DNA of 64,000 nt from Burkholderia metallica (GTDB taxonomy: Bacteria > Pseudomonadota > Gammaproteobacteria > Burkholderiales > Burkholderiaceae), in contig NZ_CADFDB010000001.1 of the NCBI RefSeq assembly GCF_902832845.1, positions 248,001 through 312,000 on the forward strand. Reading direction: 5' to 3'. Below, in pieces: positions 25,732 through 33,756 of the stretch (position 1 is its first letter; each line of letters starts with the position of its first letter). The notes below the pieces were generated by a model. That model worked only from the letters and a program-made list of their open reading frames with translations. It was not told the DNA's origin and did not search any database. The position numbers were made by a program, and so were the translations under genes.

Positions 25732-26652
25732 TCACTCCCGTCGAATCAGCTCGAGACCTTCGCGGTAGGTGGTCACCTTGAACGCGGGGAACCGTTGCTT
25801 GAACTTCGTCGAATCGAACAGGTTGTCCTGCTCGTAGCGGGGTAGAAGCTCCCGGATTTCGCGTACCTGAGGGGAGAAGAGCCCGGCGGCCAGGAAGGCC
25901 CATTTCCCGACGATCGAATACGCAGGCTTTCGTCCGAATGCGTTGCTGGCCATGTCGATGAACTCCCGATAGGTCGGCCGGTCGTCGCAACACGGTAGAT
26001 GCCAGGTCTGCCCGAATGCATCCGGCGTATTGGCGAGCGTCGCGAGCGCACGGCTCGCGTCGGGCGTCCAGATGAGCGTGCGCCGCGTGTCGTCGCGCAA
26101 CGGCACTTTCGGCTTCTTGCCTGCCTTGAGCTTGTCGATGACCAGCGCGTTCGTGAAGCTCTGGGTCTTGCCCGGGCCATAGAATTCGGGCGCCCGCCCG
26201 ATCAGGACGGGAATATCTCCGCGCGCCATTTCTTCGAGCACCATCGACGCCATTGCCGCGCGCACCTTGCCCTTGCGGCCGACCGGCGCGAACGGTGTCG
26301 ACTCCGTCTGCAGCCGGTTGTTCTGCGGGTACATGTAGGTGTTGTCGAAATAGGCGAACCGCGCGCCTTCCGCGCGGCACGCATCCAGCGCGTTCTTCAA
26401 CATCACGGGAAACTGCGTTTCCCACAGCTGCGTGTCCGGCGGCAGGCCGGCCGTGAAATAGACGATGCTGCTGCCTTTCACCGCCTGTGCGGTCTGGCTC
26501 GCATCGAGCAGATTGGCCGAGACCAGGCTGTCGGTGTCGTTGACCTTGCGCGGATTGCGGCTCACGAGGCGTATGTCGCCCGTGTGGACGCGTCGCAATT
26601 CTCTCGCCAGTTCGGTCGCGATCTGGCCATTTGCCCCTAATATCGTCTGCAT
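25732..26652 (-). CDS. NAD(P)-binding epimerase/reductase-like SDR protein
   Basis: A 306-residue extended short-chain dehydrogenase-like protein. The dinucleotide-binding motif is ILGANGQIATELARELRR, and NTYMYPQNN lies where the active-site Tyr region is expected. The classical YxxxK is degenerate, so the protein may bind NAD(P) without the usual catalysis, or act as an atypical reductase. It is the leftmost member of the MerR-linked block: a MerR-type promoter with a perfect operator lies 44 bases upstream. That suggests a stress-induced reductase of electrophilic carbonyls or quinones, as inference. Confidence 0.78.
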   Translation of the reverse strand: MQTILGANGQIATELARELRRVHTGDIRLVSRNPRKVNDTDSLVSANLLDASQTAQAVKGSSIVYFTAGLPPDTQLWETQFPVMLKNALDACRAEGARFAYFDNTYMYPQNNRLQTESTPFAPVGRKGKVRAAMASMVLEEMARGDIPVLIGRAPEFYGPGKTQSFTNALVIDKLKAGKKPKVPLRDDTRRTLIWTPDASRALATLANTPDAFGQTWHLPCCDDRPTYREFIDMASNAFGRKPAYSIVGKWAFLAAGLFSPQVREIRELLPRYEQDNLFDSTKFKQRFPAFKVTTYREGLELIRRE

Positions 26653-26695
26653 ATCGTCCGCCTTTGTGGCTTTGCCATCAATGATGATGAGCGAG

Positions 26696-26726
26696 AGGCT
26701 AACCTTGAAGGCAAGTTCAAGGTCAA
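26696..26726 (-). promoter_or_regulatory. MerR-type promoter P1 (19-bp spacer) of the SDR gene
   Basis: On the minus strand TTGACC and TAGCCT are separated by exactly 19 bases, the over-long spacing typical of MerR-activated promoters. Between them sits ACCTTGAA-N6-TTCAAGGT, a perfect 8+8 inverted repeat. The predicted start of transcription is about 36 bases upstream of the ATG at 26652. Of the five related promoters in this block, this has the most symmetrical operator. Confidence 0.75.
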
Positions 26727-26969
26727 GGGGCCGACGAATGCGCCGGTGACATTCAGTCTCGTTGACGCGCGACTGGTCGATTGAATCTCTCTAACGGAGT
26801 GATAGGGAAACGCAGAACCAGATAAATAGTTCGGCAAACTGAATAAAATTCGGATCGTCTTGCGATGGCTGTATGGCAAGCAGTAAAAGGATTCTGCCGG
26901 ACAACCGCCTGATCAGTCTCAAGCCGGCGACGTGCTCGTCGGTGCAGATCTACTCCGTCACAACTTCGC

Positions 26970-27000
26970 TTGACATTCAACTTCACTTCAATCCTAGGAT
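26970..27000 (+). promoter_or_regulatory. MerR-type promoter P2 of the exported DJ-1 gene
   Basis: TTGACA at 26970-26975 and TAGGAT at 26995-27000 flank a 19-base spacer. The spacer carries TTCAAC and CTTCAA half-sites aligned with those of the neighbouring promoters. The start of the exported DJ-1 gene is 94 bases downstream. The 26.65-27.09 kb gap holds this promoter and P1 back to back, and no gene. Confidence 0.7.
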
Positions 27001-27093
27001 CTCGTCAGTGACGTTGCGCGCCGTTGTTACGTGTGCGCTGCCCTGGTTGACGGGTGTTGTGAAACAGCCCCGACTCATGTGAGGAATTTGGAA

Positions 27094-27900
27094 ATGTTCA
27101 AGCGTTGGTTCGCCAGACACTGGCTTCTTGCCATCATCGTTTCAATGTTGACGGGCGGTTACGCGTATGCCGCGCAGACTGGACAGAGCGACGGCGCGGT
27201 GCAGCCGGGCGACAGGATTCTGGTCGTGATGACCAACCACGCCCGGTATCCCTCTCGATCGGATACGACCGGACTTTGGTTCACTGAACTGACGCATTTC
27301 TACGACGTCGCCGAGGCGGCCGGACTGCAGATGGATTTTGCGAGCCCGGCAGGCGGGGAAGTGCCGATCGACCAGCGCAGCCTGAAGTCCTTCTACCTGG
27401 ACGATTCGGCACGCGCACATCTGGCAGATCCGGCGTTCATGGCGCGATTGAAGACGACGTTGCCGGCTTCCGCCGTGACTCCATCCAGCTACAAGGCGAT
27501 CTACTTCACCGGTGGACACGGAACGTTGTGGGACTTCGCGGATAGCGCGGCATTGAAATCCGTCAGTGAGCAGATCTATCGCCAAGGCGGCATTGTCTCG
27601 GCGGTTTGCCACGGGGTCTCCGCACTGCTGCCGCTGCAGGACGATGGCGGGAAGTCGCTCGTCGACGGCGTGCCCGTGACGGGATTCTCCGATATGGAAG
27701 AAACGCTGTCCGGCATGAAGTCCCAGGTGCCCTTCTTTTTGCAGGATTCGCTCGTGAGCCGTGGTGCGCGCTACCAGAAGGCGTTGCTTCCCTTTACGTC
27801 TTATGTCGTCAGTTCCGATCGGATCATTACCGGGCAGAACCCGCAGTCGAGCAAGGAAATTGCCGAGGCGGTGGTCAAGCGACTGAAGGAAATGAATTGA
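27094..27900 (+). CDS. exported DJ-1/PfpI-family protein (Hsp31-like)
   Basis: A 268-residue DJ-1/PfpI protein with an N-terminal signal peptide or anchor (residues about 1-27, ending AYA-AQ). The domain has the Hsp31/HchA-like pattern: TGLWFTELTHFYDVAEAAG, IYFTGGHGTLWDF, and nucleophile elbow SAVCHGVSALL with Cys172 and His173. Relatives act as glyoxalase III, chaperone or deglycase. The ATG at 27094 has GAGGAA 8 bases upstream. A cytosolic paralogue lies at 32463-33146, so the locus carries the same activity on both sides of the membrane. The next gene is an exported hydrolase, probably co-transcribed. Confidence 0.83.
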   Translation: MFKRWFARHWLLAIIVSMLTGGYAYAAQTGQSDGAVQPGDRILVVMTNHARYPSRSDTTGLWFTELTHFYDVAEAAGLQMDFASPAGGEVPIDQRSLKSFYLDDSARAHLADPAFMARLKTTLPASAVTPSSYKAIYFTGGHGTLWDFADSAALKSVSEQIYRQGGIVSAVCHGVSALLPLQDDGGKSLVDGVPVTGFSDMEETLSGMKSQVPFFLQDSLVSRGARYQKALLPFTSYVVSSDRIITGQNPQSSKEIAEAVVKRLKEMN

Positions 27901-28044
27901 CCTGCAGCCGACAGGAGCGGGTCAAGCAGCGGAACGGGGCGCGTTTTGATGAGTCCGCGCAACGGGGTACGGAGCGCGCAGTCGTTCGCGGTCCGAGTAT
28001 CGAGTGGTCGGTGTCACCGCTTTCGATTACCAAAGGAGGCTGTC

Positions 28045-29043
28045 ATGAGCGGCAAGGAAGAAGTCGACTGCATCAACCAATCACGTCGTGAACTGATGAT
28101 CGGGGCCGGTGCGGTAGCCGCCGCGTCGATGGCGCTGCCTTTATTCGCTTCGAGCGGCGCGGCGAACGCTGCGACAACCCGGCATCCGTTCCATCCGTCG
28201 GAAGGCGACGCGGGCGGGGGCAACAAGATCGTGACGAAGGATGGCGTCGAGATTTTCTACAAGGACTGGGGAAAAGGTCAGCCGATCGTCTTCAGTCACG
28301 GTTGGCCGTTGTCGGCGGATGACTGGGACGCTCAAATGCTGTTCTTCGTGGAGCATGGATATCGAGTGATTGCCCATGATCGCCGTGGGCATGGGCGATC
28401 GACGCAAACAGCCGATGGCAATGACATGCATCACTACGCTGCCGACCTGGCGGCCCTGACCGAAGCGCTCGATATCAGAAACGCGATCCACATCGGGCAT
28501 TCGACCGGGGGCGGAGAAGTGGCTGCCTACGTGGCGCGCCATGGCATGAAACGGACCGCCAGGATCGTTCTGGTCAGTGCGGTACCGCCGGTCATGGTCA
28601 AGAGCGAGCGCAATCCCGGCGGCACGCCGATCGAGGTCTTCGATGGTTTCAGGAAACAGCTCGCCGCGAACAGGGCGCAGTTCTATCTCGATGTTCCGTC
28701 CGGGCCGTTCTACGGGTTCAACCGGGCGGGAGCGAAAGTGTCCGACGGCATCATTCGCAATTGGTGGCGCCAGGGCATGATGGGCGGCATCAAAGCCCAG
28801 TACGATTGCATCAAGGCCTTCTCGGAGACGGACTTCACCGCGGACTTGAAGAAGATCACGCAGCCGGCGCTGGTGTTGCATGGCGATGACGACCAAGTGG
28901 TGCCCTATAAGGATGCCGGCATGCTGTCTGCCAAGCTGCTCGGGAACGCCAGGCTGACGATCTATCCGGGCTATCCGCACGGGATGTTGACGACCCATGC
29001 GGATGTCATCAATGCGGACATTCTGAAGTTCATTCGGAGCTGA
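28045..29043 (+). CDS. Tat-exported alpha/beta hydrolase (non-haem chloroperoxidase-like)
   Basis: A 332-residue alpha/beta hydrolase with a twin-arginine signal: [10 protein letters not shown], then a hydrophobic stretch ending ANA-A. The mature domain starts near [15 protein letters not shown]. The catalytic triad is visible: Ser153 in GHSTGGGE, Asp283 in HGDDDQVVP and His312 in GYPHGM. The surrounding sequence resembles cofactor-free haloperoxidases or perhydrolases, which are esterases able to use peroxide. The ATG at 28045 has a perfect AAAGGAGG 6 bases upstream. It follows the exported DJ-1 gene by 144 bases and ends at a strong terminator. Its cytosolic twin is encoded opposite at 29137-29967. 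Confidence 0.85.
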   Translation: MSGKEEVDCINQSRRELMIGAGAVAAASMALPLFASSGAANAATTRHPFHPSEGDAGGGNKIVTKDGVEIFYKDWGKGQPIVFSHGWPLSADDWDAQMLFFVEHGYRVIAHDRRGHGRSTQTADGNDMHHYAADLAALTEALDIRNAIHIGHSTGGGEVAAYVARHGMKRTARIVLVSAVPPVMVKSERNPGGTPIEVFDGFRKQLAANRAQFYLDVPSGPFYGFNRAGAKVSDGIIRNWWRQGMMGGIKAQYDCIKAFSETDFTADLKKITQPALVLHGDDDQVVPYKDAGMLSAKLLGNARLTIYPGYPHGMLTTHADVINADILKFIRS

Positions 29044-29049
29044 AGATCG

Positions 29050-29081
29050 AGGCAGCCTCTCTCGAGAGAGGCTGCCTTTTT
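29050..29081 (+). terminator. strong intrinsic terminator after the Tat hydrolase gene
   Basis: A 28-base perfect palindrome (AGGCAGCCTCTCTC followed by its complement, 29050-29077) ends in TTTTT at 29077-29081, six bases after the stop codon. It closes the exported DJ-1/hydrolase transcript. It lies between two convergent paralogous hydrolase genes and may also limit transcription from the other side. Confidence 0.92.
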
Positions 29082-29136
29082 CCGGCGTGGTTCCGATCGG
29101 TTTACTGCAATTCCGGATCAGCTTTCGAGGCTTTGG

Positions 29137-29967
29137 CTACCCACGCAAGAACGCGAGCAGATCGGCGTTGATCGTGTCGGCGTTGGACGTCGGCATGCCG
29201 TGCGGAAAGCCCTTGTAGGTCTTCAGCGTACTGTTCCTGGCGAGCTTCGCCGACAGCAGGCCGGAATCGGCATAGGGGACGATCTGGTCGTCGTCGCCGT
29301 GCATGACGAGCACCGGAATCGTCGTGCTCTTCAGGTCCTCGGTGAAGTCGGTTTGCGAGAACGCCACGATACCGTCGTAGTGTGCCTTGGCGCTGCCCAT
29401 CATGCCCTGGCGCCACCAGTTCCAGATCACGCCTTGCGACGGCTTCGCGCCGGCACGGTTGTAGCCGTAGAAGGGGCCCGCCGGCACGTCGTAGTAGAAC
29501 TGCGCGCGATTCGCTGCGAGCTGGGCCTGCAGGTTGTCGAACACGTCCTTCGGCAAACCACCCGGATTGCTTGCGGTCTTGACCATCAGCGGCGGTACGG
29601 CGCTGATCAGCACGGCCTTGGAGACGCGATCTTCGCCGTGGCGGGCAACGTAGTGGATGACTTCACCGCCACCCGTGGAATGGCCAACATGAACCGCACC
29701 CTGCACCCCGAGGTGGTTGACCACTGCCGCGACGTCGTCGGCATAGTGATCCATGTCATGGCCGTCCCACACCTGGCTGGATCGTCCGTGTCCCCGGCGA
29801 TCGTGCGCGATGACGCGGTAGCCGTGCGACAGGAAAAAGAGCATCTGGGCATCCCAGTCGTCCGCGCTGAGCGGCCAGCCGTGATGGAAGAAAATTACCT
29901 GTGCATCGCGCGGGCCCCAGTCCTTGTAGAAGATCTGAACGCCATCCTTCGTCGTGACGTAAGCCAT
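29137..29967 (-). CDS. cytosolic alpha/beta hydrolase (non-haem chloroperoxidase-like)
   Basis: A 276-residue alpha/beta hydrolase without signal peptide. It is closely related to the Tat-exported copy beside it: both share [49 protein letters not shown] and HGDDDQ.VPY. The Ser-Asp-His triad is intact. The ATG at 29967 is chosen over the GTG at 29976 because AAAGGAG lies 9 bases upstream. Its MerR-type promoter (P3) overlaps the upstream region of the divergent merR gene, leaving a leader of roughly 280 bases. It may be a perhydrolase, esterase or haloperoxidase. Confidence 0.86.
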   Translation of the reverse strand: MAYVTTKDGVQIFYKDWGPRDAQVIFFHHGWPLSADDWDAQMLFFLSHGYRVIAHDRRGHGRSSQVWDGHDMDHYADDVAAVVNHLGVQGAVHVGHSTGGGEVIHYVARHGEDRVSKAVLISAVPPLMVKTASNPGGLPKDVFDNLQAQLAANRAQFYYDVPAGPFYGYNRAGAKPSQGVIWNWWRQGMMGSAKAHYDGIVAFSQTDFTEDLKSTTIPVLVMHGDDDQIVPYADSGLLSAKLARNSTLKTYKGFPHGMPTSNADTINADLLAFLRG

Positions 29968-30251
29968 GATCAGCACTCCTTTTCAATGTGAAGATTGAGA
30001 TTCAGTCGCGTTCCTGACAAATTTTGTTGCTCGCTGGTGGGCTGCTCCTTTTATGATGGTGGCGGATAAGGCGGCAACGTTGCCACGGGGCAGGTCGCGC
30101 TGCCGGAAGTGCGCAGGCCGGCGTCGCCATTCGCTCGGGCCTGGTCGGAACGATGCGCTCCTTTTGTCGAGACAATTTGAAATGATCAAGCGACCGCGGT
30201 GCGGTTGCTTGCCGAAGAATCCGTCGTGTTGCTCGTCGTCGTCATGGAGCA

Positions 30252-30282
30252 ACTTTAGGATTAAAGTGAACGTTAATGTCAA
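30252..30282 (-). promoter_or_regulatory. MerR-type promoter P3 of the cytosolic hydrolase gene
   Basis: On the minus strand TTGACA and TAAAGT are separated by exactly 19 bases, with ACTTTA-N4-TAAAGT symmetry overlapping the -10 side. It reads almost identically to P2 on the other side of the cluster, including TTGACATT and the later CTTYAATCCTA block. It lies about 20 bases from the GTG start of the divergent merR gene, so a single bound regulator could control both. Confidence 0.72.
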
Positions 30283-30301
30283 TCGTTTTTTGGGGGGTAG
30301 A

Positions 30302-30751
30302 GTGAAAATCGGAGAGTTGGCGAAGCGCACGGGTCTGACGGCTTCACGCATCCGTTTTTACGAGGCCGCCGGCTTGATAAGGGTGGTGGAGCGTAACGTG
30401 AACGGCTATCGGGAGTATACGCCGGAAGCGGAGTTGATTCTGGGGATGATCGCTATCGCGCAGCATGCCGGGTTCACGCTTGAACAGATGCGGCAGTTGT
30501 TGCCCGTTGGTCCCGGCGCCTGGGATCATGGTGCGTTGCTGGACGCGCTCAAGCAGAAGGTGGTCGAGATCGATAGTGTCCGCAAGCGTCTCGACCAGAG
30601 CCGCGCGCAACTGCTGGTTGCGATCGAGAGCATCGAGAACAAGCCGGACGGAATCGAATGCGCGGACAACAAGAAGCGCGTGCTCGACCGTCTCCGTGAA
30701 GCAGGCATTACGCCGGATTTCAGCAAGCTGGGCGACTCCGGCGCTGGCTGA
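30302..30751 (+). CDS. MerR-family transcriptional regulator 1
   Basis: A 149-residue MerR regulator. The N-terminal winged HTH is KIGELAKRTGLTASRIRFYEAAGLI, then YREYTPEAELILGMIAIAQHAGFTLEQM. A long dimerisation helix follows (about residues 80-120). Only one cysteine is present (in DGIECADN), so the paired-cysteine metal or [2Fe-2S] ligands of MerR, CueR or SoxR are missing. A single-cysteine redox sensor or small-molecule sensor is possible. The start is the GTG at 30302 after a GGGGGG tract; no ATG fits. It is divergent from the cytosolic hydrolase gene. Confidence 0.85.
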   Translation: MKIGELAKRTGLTASRIRFYEAAGLIRVVERNVNGYREYTPEAELILGMIAIAQHAGFTLEQMRQLLPVGPGAWDHGALLDALKQKVVEIDSVRKRLDQSRAQLLVAIESIENKPDGIECADNKKRVLDRLREAGITPDFSKLGDSGAG

Positions 30752-30932
30752 GCCCCGTGGCGATCGCGCTGCTTGCTCGATCGAGGGAACGTCGAACAGC
30801 TTATCCGTCCCGGTCCTTGCGTGGTACGACAAATGTCCGCGCAAGGAACGAACGGGTTGTCCGATTTGGCACGGGATTGGTACGACCTCGCGGCGACCAA
30901 AAGAGCCGCCGCGCCGACTCGTCGTTGAGTGC

Positions 30933-30963
30933 TTGACCTTAAAGTCATATTCAGTCTTAGAGT
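30933..30963 (+). promoter_or_regulatory. MerR-type promoter P4 of the decarboxylase-like/merR2 operon
   Basis: TTGACC at 30933-30938 and TAGAGT at 30958-30963 flank a 19-base spacer that starts TTAAAG and contains ATTCAG where the other promoters have CTTYAA. The operon's ATG is 73 bases further on. The 285-base gap after merR1 contains nothing else recognisable. Confidence 0.68.
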
Positions 30964-31036
30964 GATTGCTACCGGCTGTTGATCGGTATGCCTTCCGAGG
31001 CACGCCCGACGGCTCAATCACAAGAAGGTCAGGAAT

Positions 31037-31945
31037 ATGGACAAGCGGTTTACAGAGGTCGAGTTCGGCGCGCACAAGGTCGAGGTGCCCGCTGGCGGGT
31101 ACTACGACCGTTACCGGATGAACCCGAATCTCGACGAGGTCGCACAGGATCCTGCGGCGGGCAATATCGACTTTTTTCGCAGGATTCCAAAGCGGCTCGT
31201 CACCTCTACTGTCGGTCCGACCTGGGCGCCCAACTTTTACTATCGCTCGAGCAATGTGCAACTGCTGTTCCTGGCGCCGGTCGACCGGTTGCGGGCGATG
31301 TTGCGAGCGCCGCTCGAGCCGCTGAGAGCATTTCCGGGCCACGGGCTGGTGGCGTTGACCTTTTTCTCCTATTCGGTCTGTGACAACGATCCATACGACG
31401 AAGTATCTGTCGCCGTGGTGATCCGTCGGCCGGGCGCGCGTGGGTCGCATGCGCTGGAACTTCTCGACTCCATCCGGCGGCGGAATTTCTTCGCCCATGT
31501 TCTCGCGCTGCCCGTGACGACGGAAATCGCTCGGGTCCGTGGTCTGTATGGGTACCAGTTGCCGAAGTGGCGAACGGATATCGGATTGAACATCGGCGCA
31601 GACATTTCAGCCGCCATCGCCGGCCCTGGCGGCAAGCCCGACCTGACCTTGAGCGCGCCGCTTCCCGCTTTGCGCGATGTCCCGTCGCAGTCGCATATGG
31701 GATCGGCAACCATGATCAACATGATCGACGGCGAATGGCACCAGACCTTGGTCCAGACCAATGTGTTGTCGTTCGCCCAGCGCCTCTTTCCACGAGACGT
31801 CAATCTGACACGGCACGGCGGCCCCTTGAGCCAGTTGCTTGATGGACTCGGGGCCTCCACGGTGCTTCGCATGGACGTGGTCAAAGACGCGCAACTGGTC
31901 CTGAACATGCCAACCCGGCTAGATGCTTTCGCGCCACGATCATGA
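31037..31945 (+). CDS. acetoacetate decarboxylase-family protein
   Basis: A 302-residue protein of the acetoacetate decarboxylase (ADC) superfamily, longer than the roughly 245-residue clostridial enzyme. Family-like features include LFLAPVDRLRAML near the N-terminus and GYQLPKWRTDIG, where the lysine is a candidate for the Schiff-base residue. The adjacent Glu-rich environment of true ADC is not obvious, so the reaction may differ; several ADC-like proteins are aldolase-dehydratases or bind other oxo acids. It has no signal peptide. It is translationally coupled to merR2 by an ATGA overlap and driven by promoter P4. Confidence 0.72.
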   Translation: MDKRFTEVEFGAHKVEVPAGGYYDRYRMNPNLDEVAQDPAAGNIDFFRRIPKRLVTSTVGPTWAPNFYYRSSNVQLLFLAPVDRLRAMLRAPLEPLRAFPGHGLVALTFFSYSVCDNDPYDEVSVAVVIRRPGARGSHALELLDSIRRRNFFAHVLALPVTTEIARVRGLYGYQLPKWRTDIGLNIGADISAAIAGPGGKPDLTLSAPLPALRDVPSQSHMGSATMINMIDGEWHQTLVQTNVLSFAQRLFPRDVNLTRHGGPLSQLLDGLGASTVLRMDVVKDAQLVLNMPTRLDAFAPRS

Positions 31946-32415
31946 AGATAGGGGATCTGGCGGAGCGCACGGGATTGACCCCTTCGCGCATCCGCTTTTA
32001 TGAACGCATTGGGCTGTTGACCGCGGTCGAGCGCCAGCCGAACGGCTATCGGATCTATTCGGCCGACGCGGTGCTGGTGCTCGGGCTGGTCGCAACCGCG
32101 CAAAAGGCAGGCTTCAGCCTGGACGAGATCCGCATGTTGCTGCCGCCCGACCTTGCGCAATGGCAGCGTGGTGCGCTACTGGACGCGCTCAGCCACAAGG
32201 TGCGGGACATCGAAGCGATGGAGGTGCGGCTTGCGCAGAACAAGCGGCATCTGATGGCGTTGATGGCCGAGGTCGCGGCCAAGCCCGAGGATATCGATTG
32301 CACCGCCAACGCAACGCGGCTGCTGTCGCAGATGCAGTTGGGCGATCCGGGCAGCACCGCCCGAACGCAGGGCGCCGTCAAAGTGAAGCGGCGCCGATCG
32401 GTCCGAAACAGCTAG
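31942..32415 (+). CDS. MerR-family transcriptional regulator 2
   Basis: A 157-residue MerR regulator and a paralogue of regulator 1. Both share KIG.LA.RTGLT.SRIRFYE, a YR.Y...A.L.LG..A.AQ.AGF...... MLLP/QLLP stretch, and ...GALLDAL.. KV..I. The C-terminus ends in a basic tail (VKVKRRRSVRNS). Its single cysteine, in EDIDCTAN, aligns with the one in regulator 1, suggesting a shared sensing residue. The start is fixed by the ATGA overlap with the decarboxylase-like gene. It probably feeds back on P4 and on neighbouring promoters. Confidence 0.85.
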   Translation: MKIGDLAERTGLTPSRIRFYERIGLLTAVERQPNGYRIYSADAVLVLGLVATAQKAGFSLDEIRMLLPPDLAQWQRGALLDALSHKVRDIEAMEVRLAQNKRHLMALMAEVAAKPEDIDCTANATRLLSQMQLGDPGSTARTQGAVKVKRRRSVRNS

Positions 32416-32462
32416 GCGGCGACGTGCGTATCGATGCGTTGATATCCGGGGCCTGCTTGCCG

Positions 32463-33146
32463 TTACACGAGCGCTGCGACCTGCTCGGCGGTTGCCTTTG
32501 CTGATTGCGGATTCTGGCCCGTCACCAGCCGGCCGTCGGTGACCACGTTCGACGTGAATGGCAGCAACGCCTTCTCGTAAAGTGCACCACGTTGCACCAT
32601 CTCTTCTTCCGCGTTGTAGGGCACTTTCTTCGCGACGCCAGCCAACACCTCCTCAACCCATGAATAGCCGGTGACGCGGCGGCCCGCTACGAGCAATGCC
32701 CCGTTGCTGAGTTTCGTATTCAGTAACCCGCAATAGCCGTGACAGACGGAAGACACGATGCCGCCGCGCTCATAGATGTCTCGCGTGAGCCGCTGGAGTC
32801 CTGCGTCATCGGGGAAATCCCACATGACAGCGTGGCCGCCCGTGAAGTAAATCGCATCGAAATCCGCAGGATCGATCTGGTCGGGGCGTGCCGTGGTGGC
32901 CAGAAGTTTCTGGCAGTCGGGGTCGTTTAACCACGCTTTCACGGAGGCGTCGGCGAGGGGCCATTTCAGCGAGCGCGGCTCTAACGGAGACGGGCCGCCC
33001 TTGGGGCTGACGAGACGCTGGCCATACCCTTTCTCGGCGAATACGTGCCAGGCATGCGTCAGTTCCGATAACCACAGCCCGGTGGGTTCGGACTGATCGG
33101 CGTAGTTGGCGACATTGCTGACGACGTGAAGTATGCGTTTGGTCAC
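32463..33146 (-). CDS. cytosolic DJ-1/PfpI-family protein (Hsp31-like)
   Basis: A 227-residue DJ-1/PfpI protein without signal peptide, paralogous to the exported one at 27094. Shared landmarks are TGLW.SELTHA, IYFTGGHAVMWDFPDD, SSVCHGYCGLL with Cys135 and the following His, then ALYEKALLPFTSNVV and TGQNPQSA. A glyoxalase III, deglycase or chaperone function is plausible. The open frame reaches the GTG at 33173, but GAGGGG 9 bases before the GTG at 33146 supports the later start. Promoter P5 lies about 90 bases upstream. It is convergent with merR2, leaving 47 bases. Confidence 0.82.
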   Translation of the reverse strand: MTKRILHVVSNVANYADQSEPTGLWLSELTHAWHVFAEKGYGQRLVSPKGGPSPLEPRSLKWPLADASVKAWLNDPDCQKLLATTARPDQIDPADFDAIYFTGGHAVMWDFPDDAGLQRLTRDIYERGGIVSSVCHGYCGLLNTKLSNGALLVAGRRVTGYSWVEEVLAGVAKKVPYNAEEEMVQRGALYEKALLPFTSNVVTDGRLVTGQNPQSAKATAEQVAALV

Positions 33147-33236
33147 GTTGGACGTCCCCTCTTCATGGGTCACGAATGAGATTCATGGACATGTCGTTCT
33201 TTTGTCTGATGGCGCAAAGCACGCGTGCCACCGCAG

Positions 33237-33267
33237 ACCATAACCTTAAAGCGAAGTCGATGGTCAA
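33237..33267 (-). promoter_or_regulatory. MerR-type promoter P5 of the cytosolic DJ-1 gene
   Basis: On the minus strand TTGACC and TATGGT are separated by exactly 19 bases; the spacer holds CTTTAAGGT in the position of the shared right half-site. It is the fifth promoter of this pattern within 6.6 kb. No other feature is clear in the gap between the DJ-1 gene and the decayed ORF at 33404. Confidence 0.72.
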
Positions 33268-33403
33268 GGCTTTTTTGCCTTCGTCGTGTGTGCTGTTTCG
33301 CGTCCGGCATCAGGCCGTGTGACCTGCCCCCTGCAAACAGGGTCAGCCGGAGTCAAGTAGATCGAGAAACTGGGCTGGCCGACACCGTCGTCGATGCCAC
33401 GGC

Positions 33404-33685
33404 GTGATGATTGAACGCGAACAGTCGGTTTTGCCCGGTGGGCCTAACGAAGTTTGGTCAATCGATCTCGTGATAGGCGTAGATGCCACAGTAATGCGCT
33501 TTGCCGCGGCACTTGGTAAATCTGCCTGGATTTTGGTGTCCGGTGTGGCTGCAGGCGGGCGTTGGAAATGCTCATGGTCAACATCGGAATGGTATCCCGA
33601 CGCGGTGACACTTTTTCGTCAGGAAGTCGATGAGTCGGATTGGGCGGGGTCGTCCAGCAAGTTATCGATGCATTATCTAAGATGA
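33404..33685 (+). pseudogene. decayed chimeric ORF: transposase-like start, TPR-glycosyltransferase-like end
   Basis: A 93-residue open frame that looks like two unrelated fragments joined. Residues about 9-22 (LPGGPNEVWSIDLV) resemble the IS3-family transposase motif PNEVWS.DFV. Residues about 22-85 (VDATVMRFAAALGKSAWILV, then EWYPDAVTLFRQEVDESDWAG) match the C-terminal end of TPR-repeat glycosyltransferase-like proteins, which usually read [21 protein letters not shown]...SPWYPTARLFRQ. Key residues of both are altered and both domains are truncated. A TGACCTGCCCCC sequence at about 33320 resembles an IS3-type terminal repeat. I read this as an insertion or deletion scar, not a working gene. 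Confidence 0.5.
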
Positions 33686-33756
33686 TGCTGAAGGATAAAA
33701 AATAAGACGAGGTAACATCCTTTGGATATTACCCATCCATCTATATGTAATTGGAA

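Noticed and set aside
33147-33173. Longer start for the cytosolic DJ-1 protein
   Set aside because: The 33173 codon is GTG without RBS; the GTG at 33146 has GAGGGG at the right distance.
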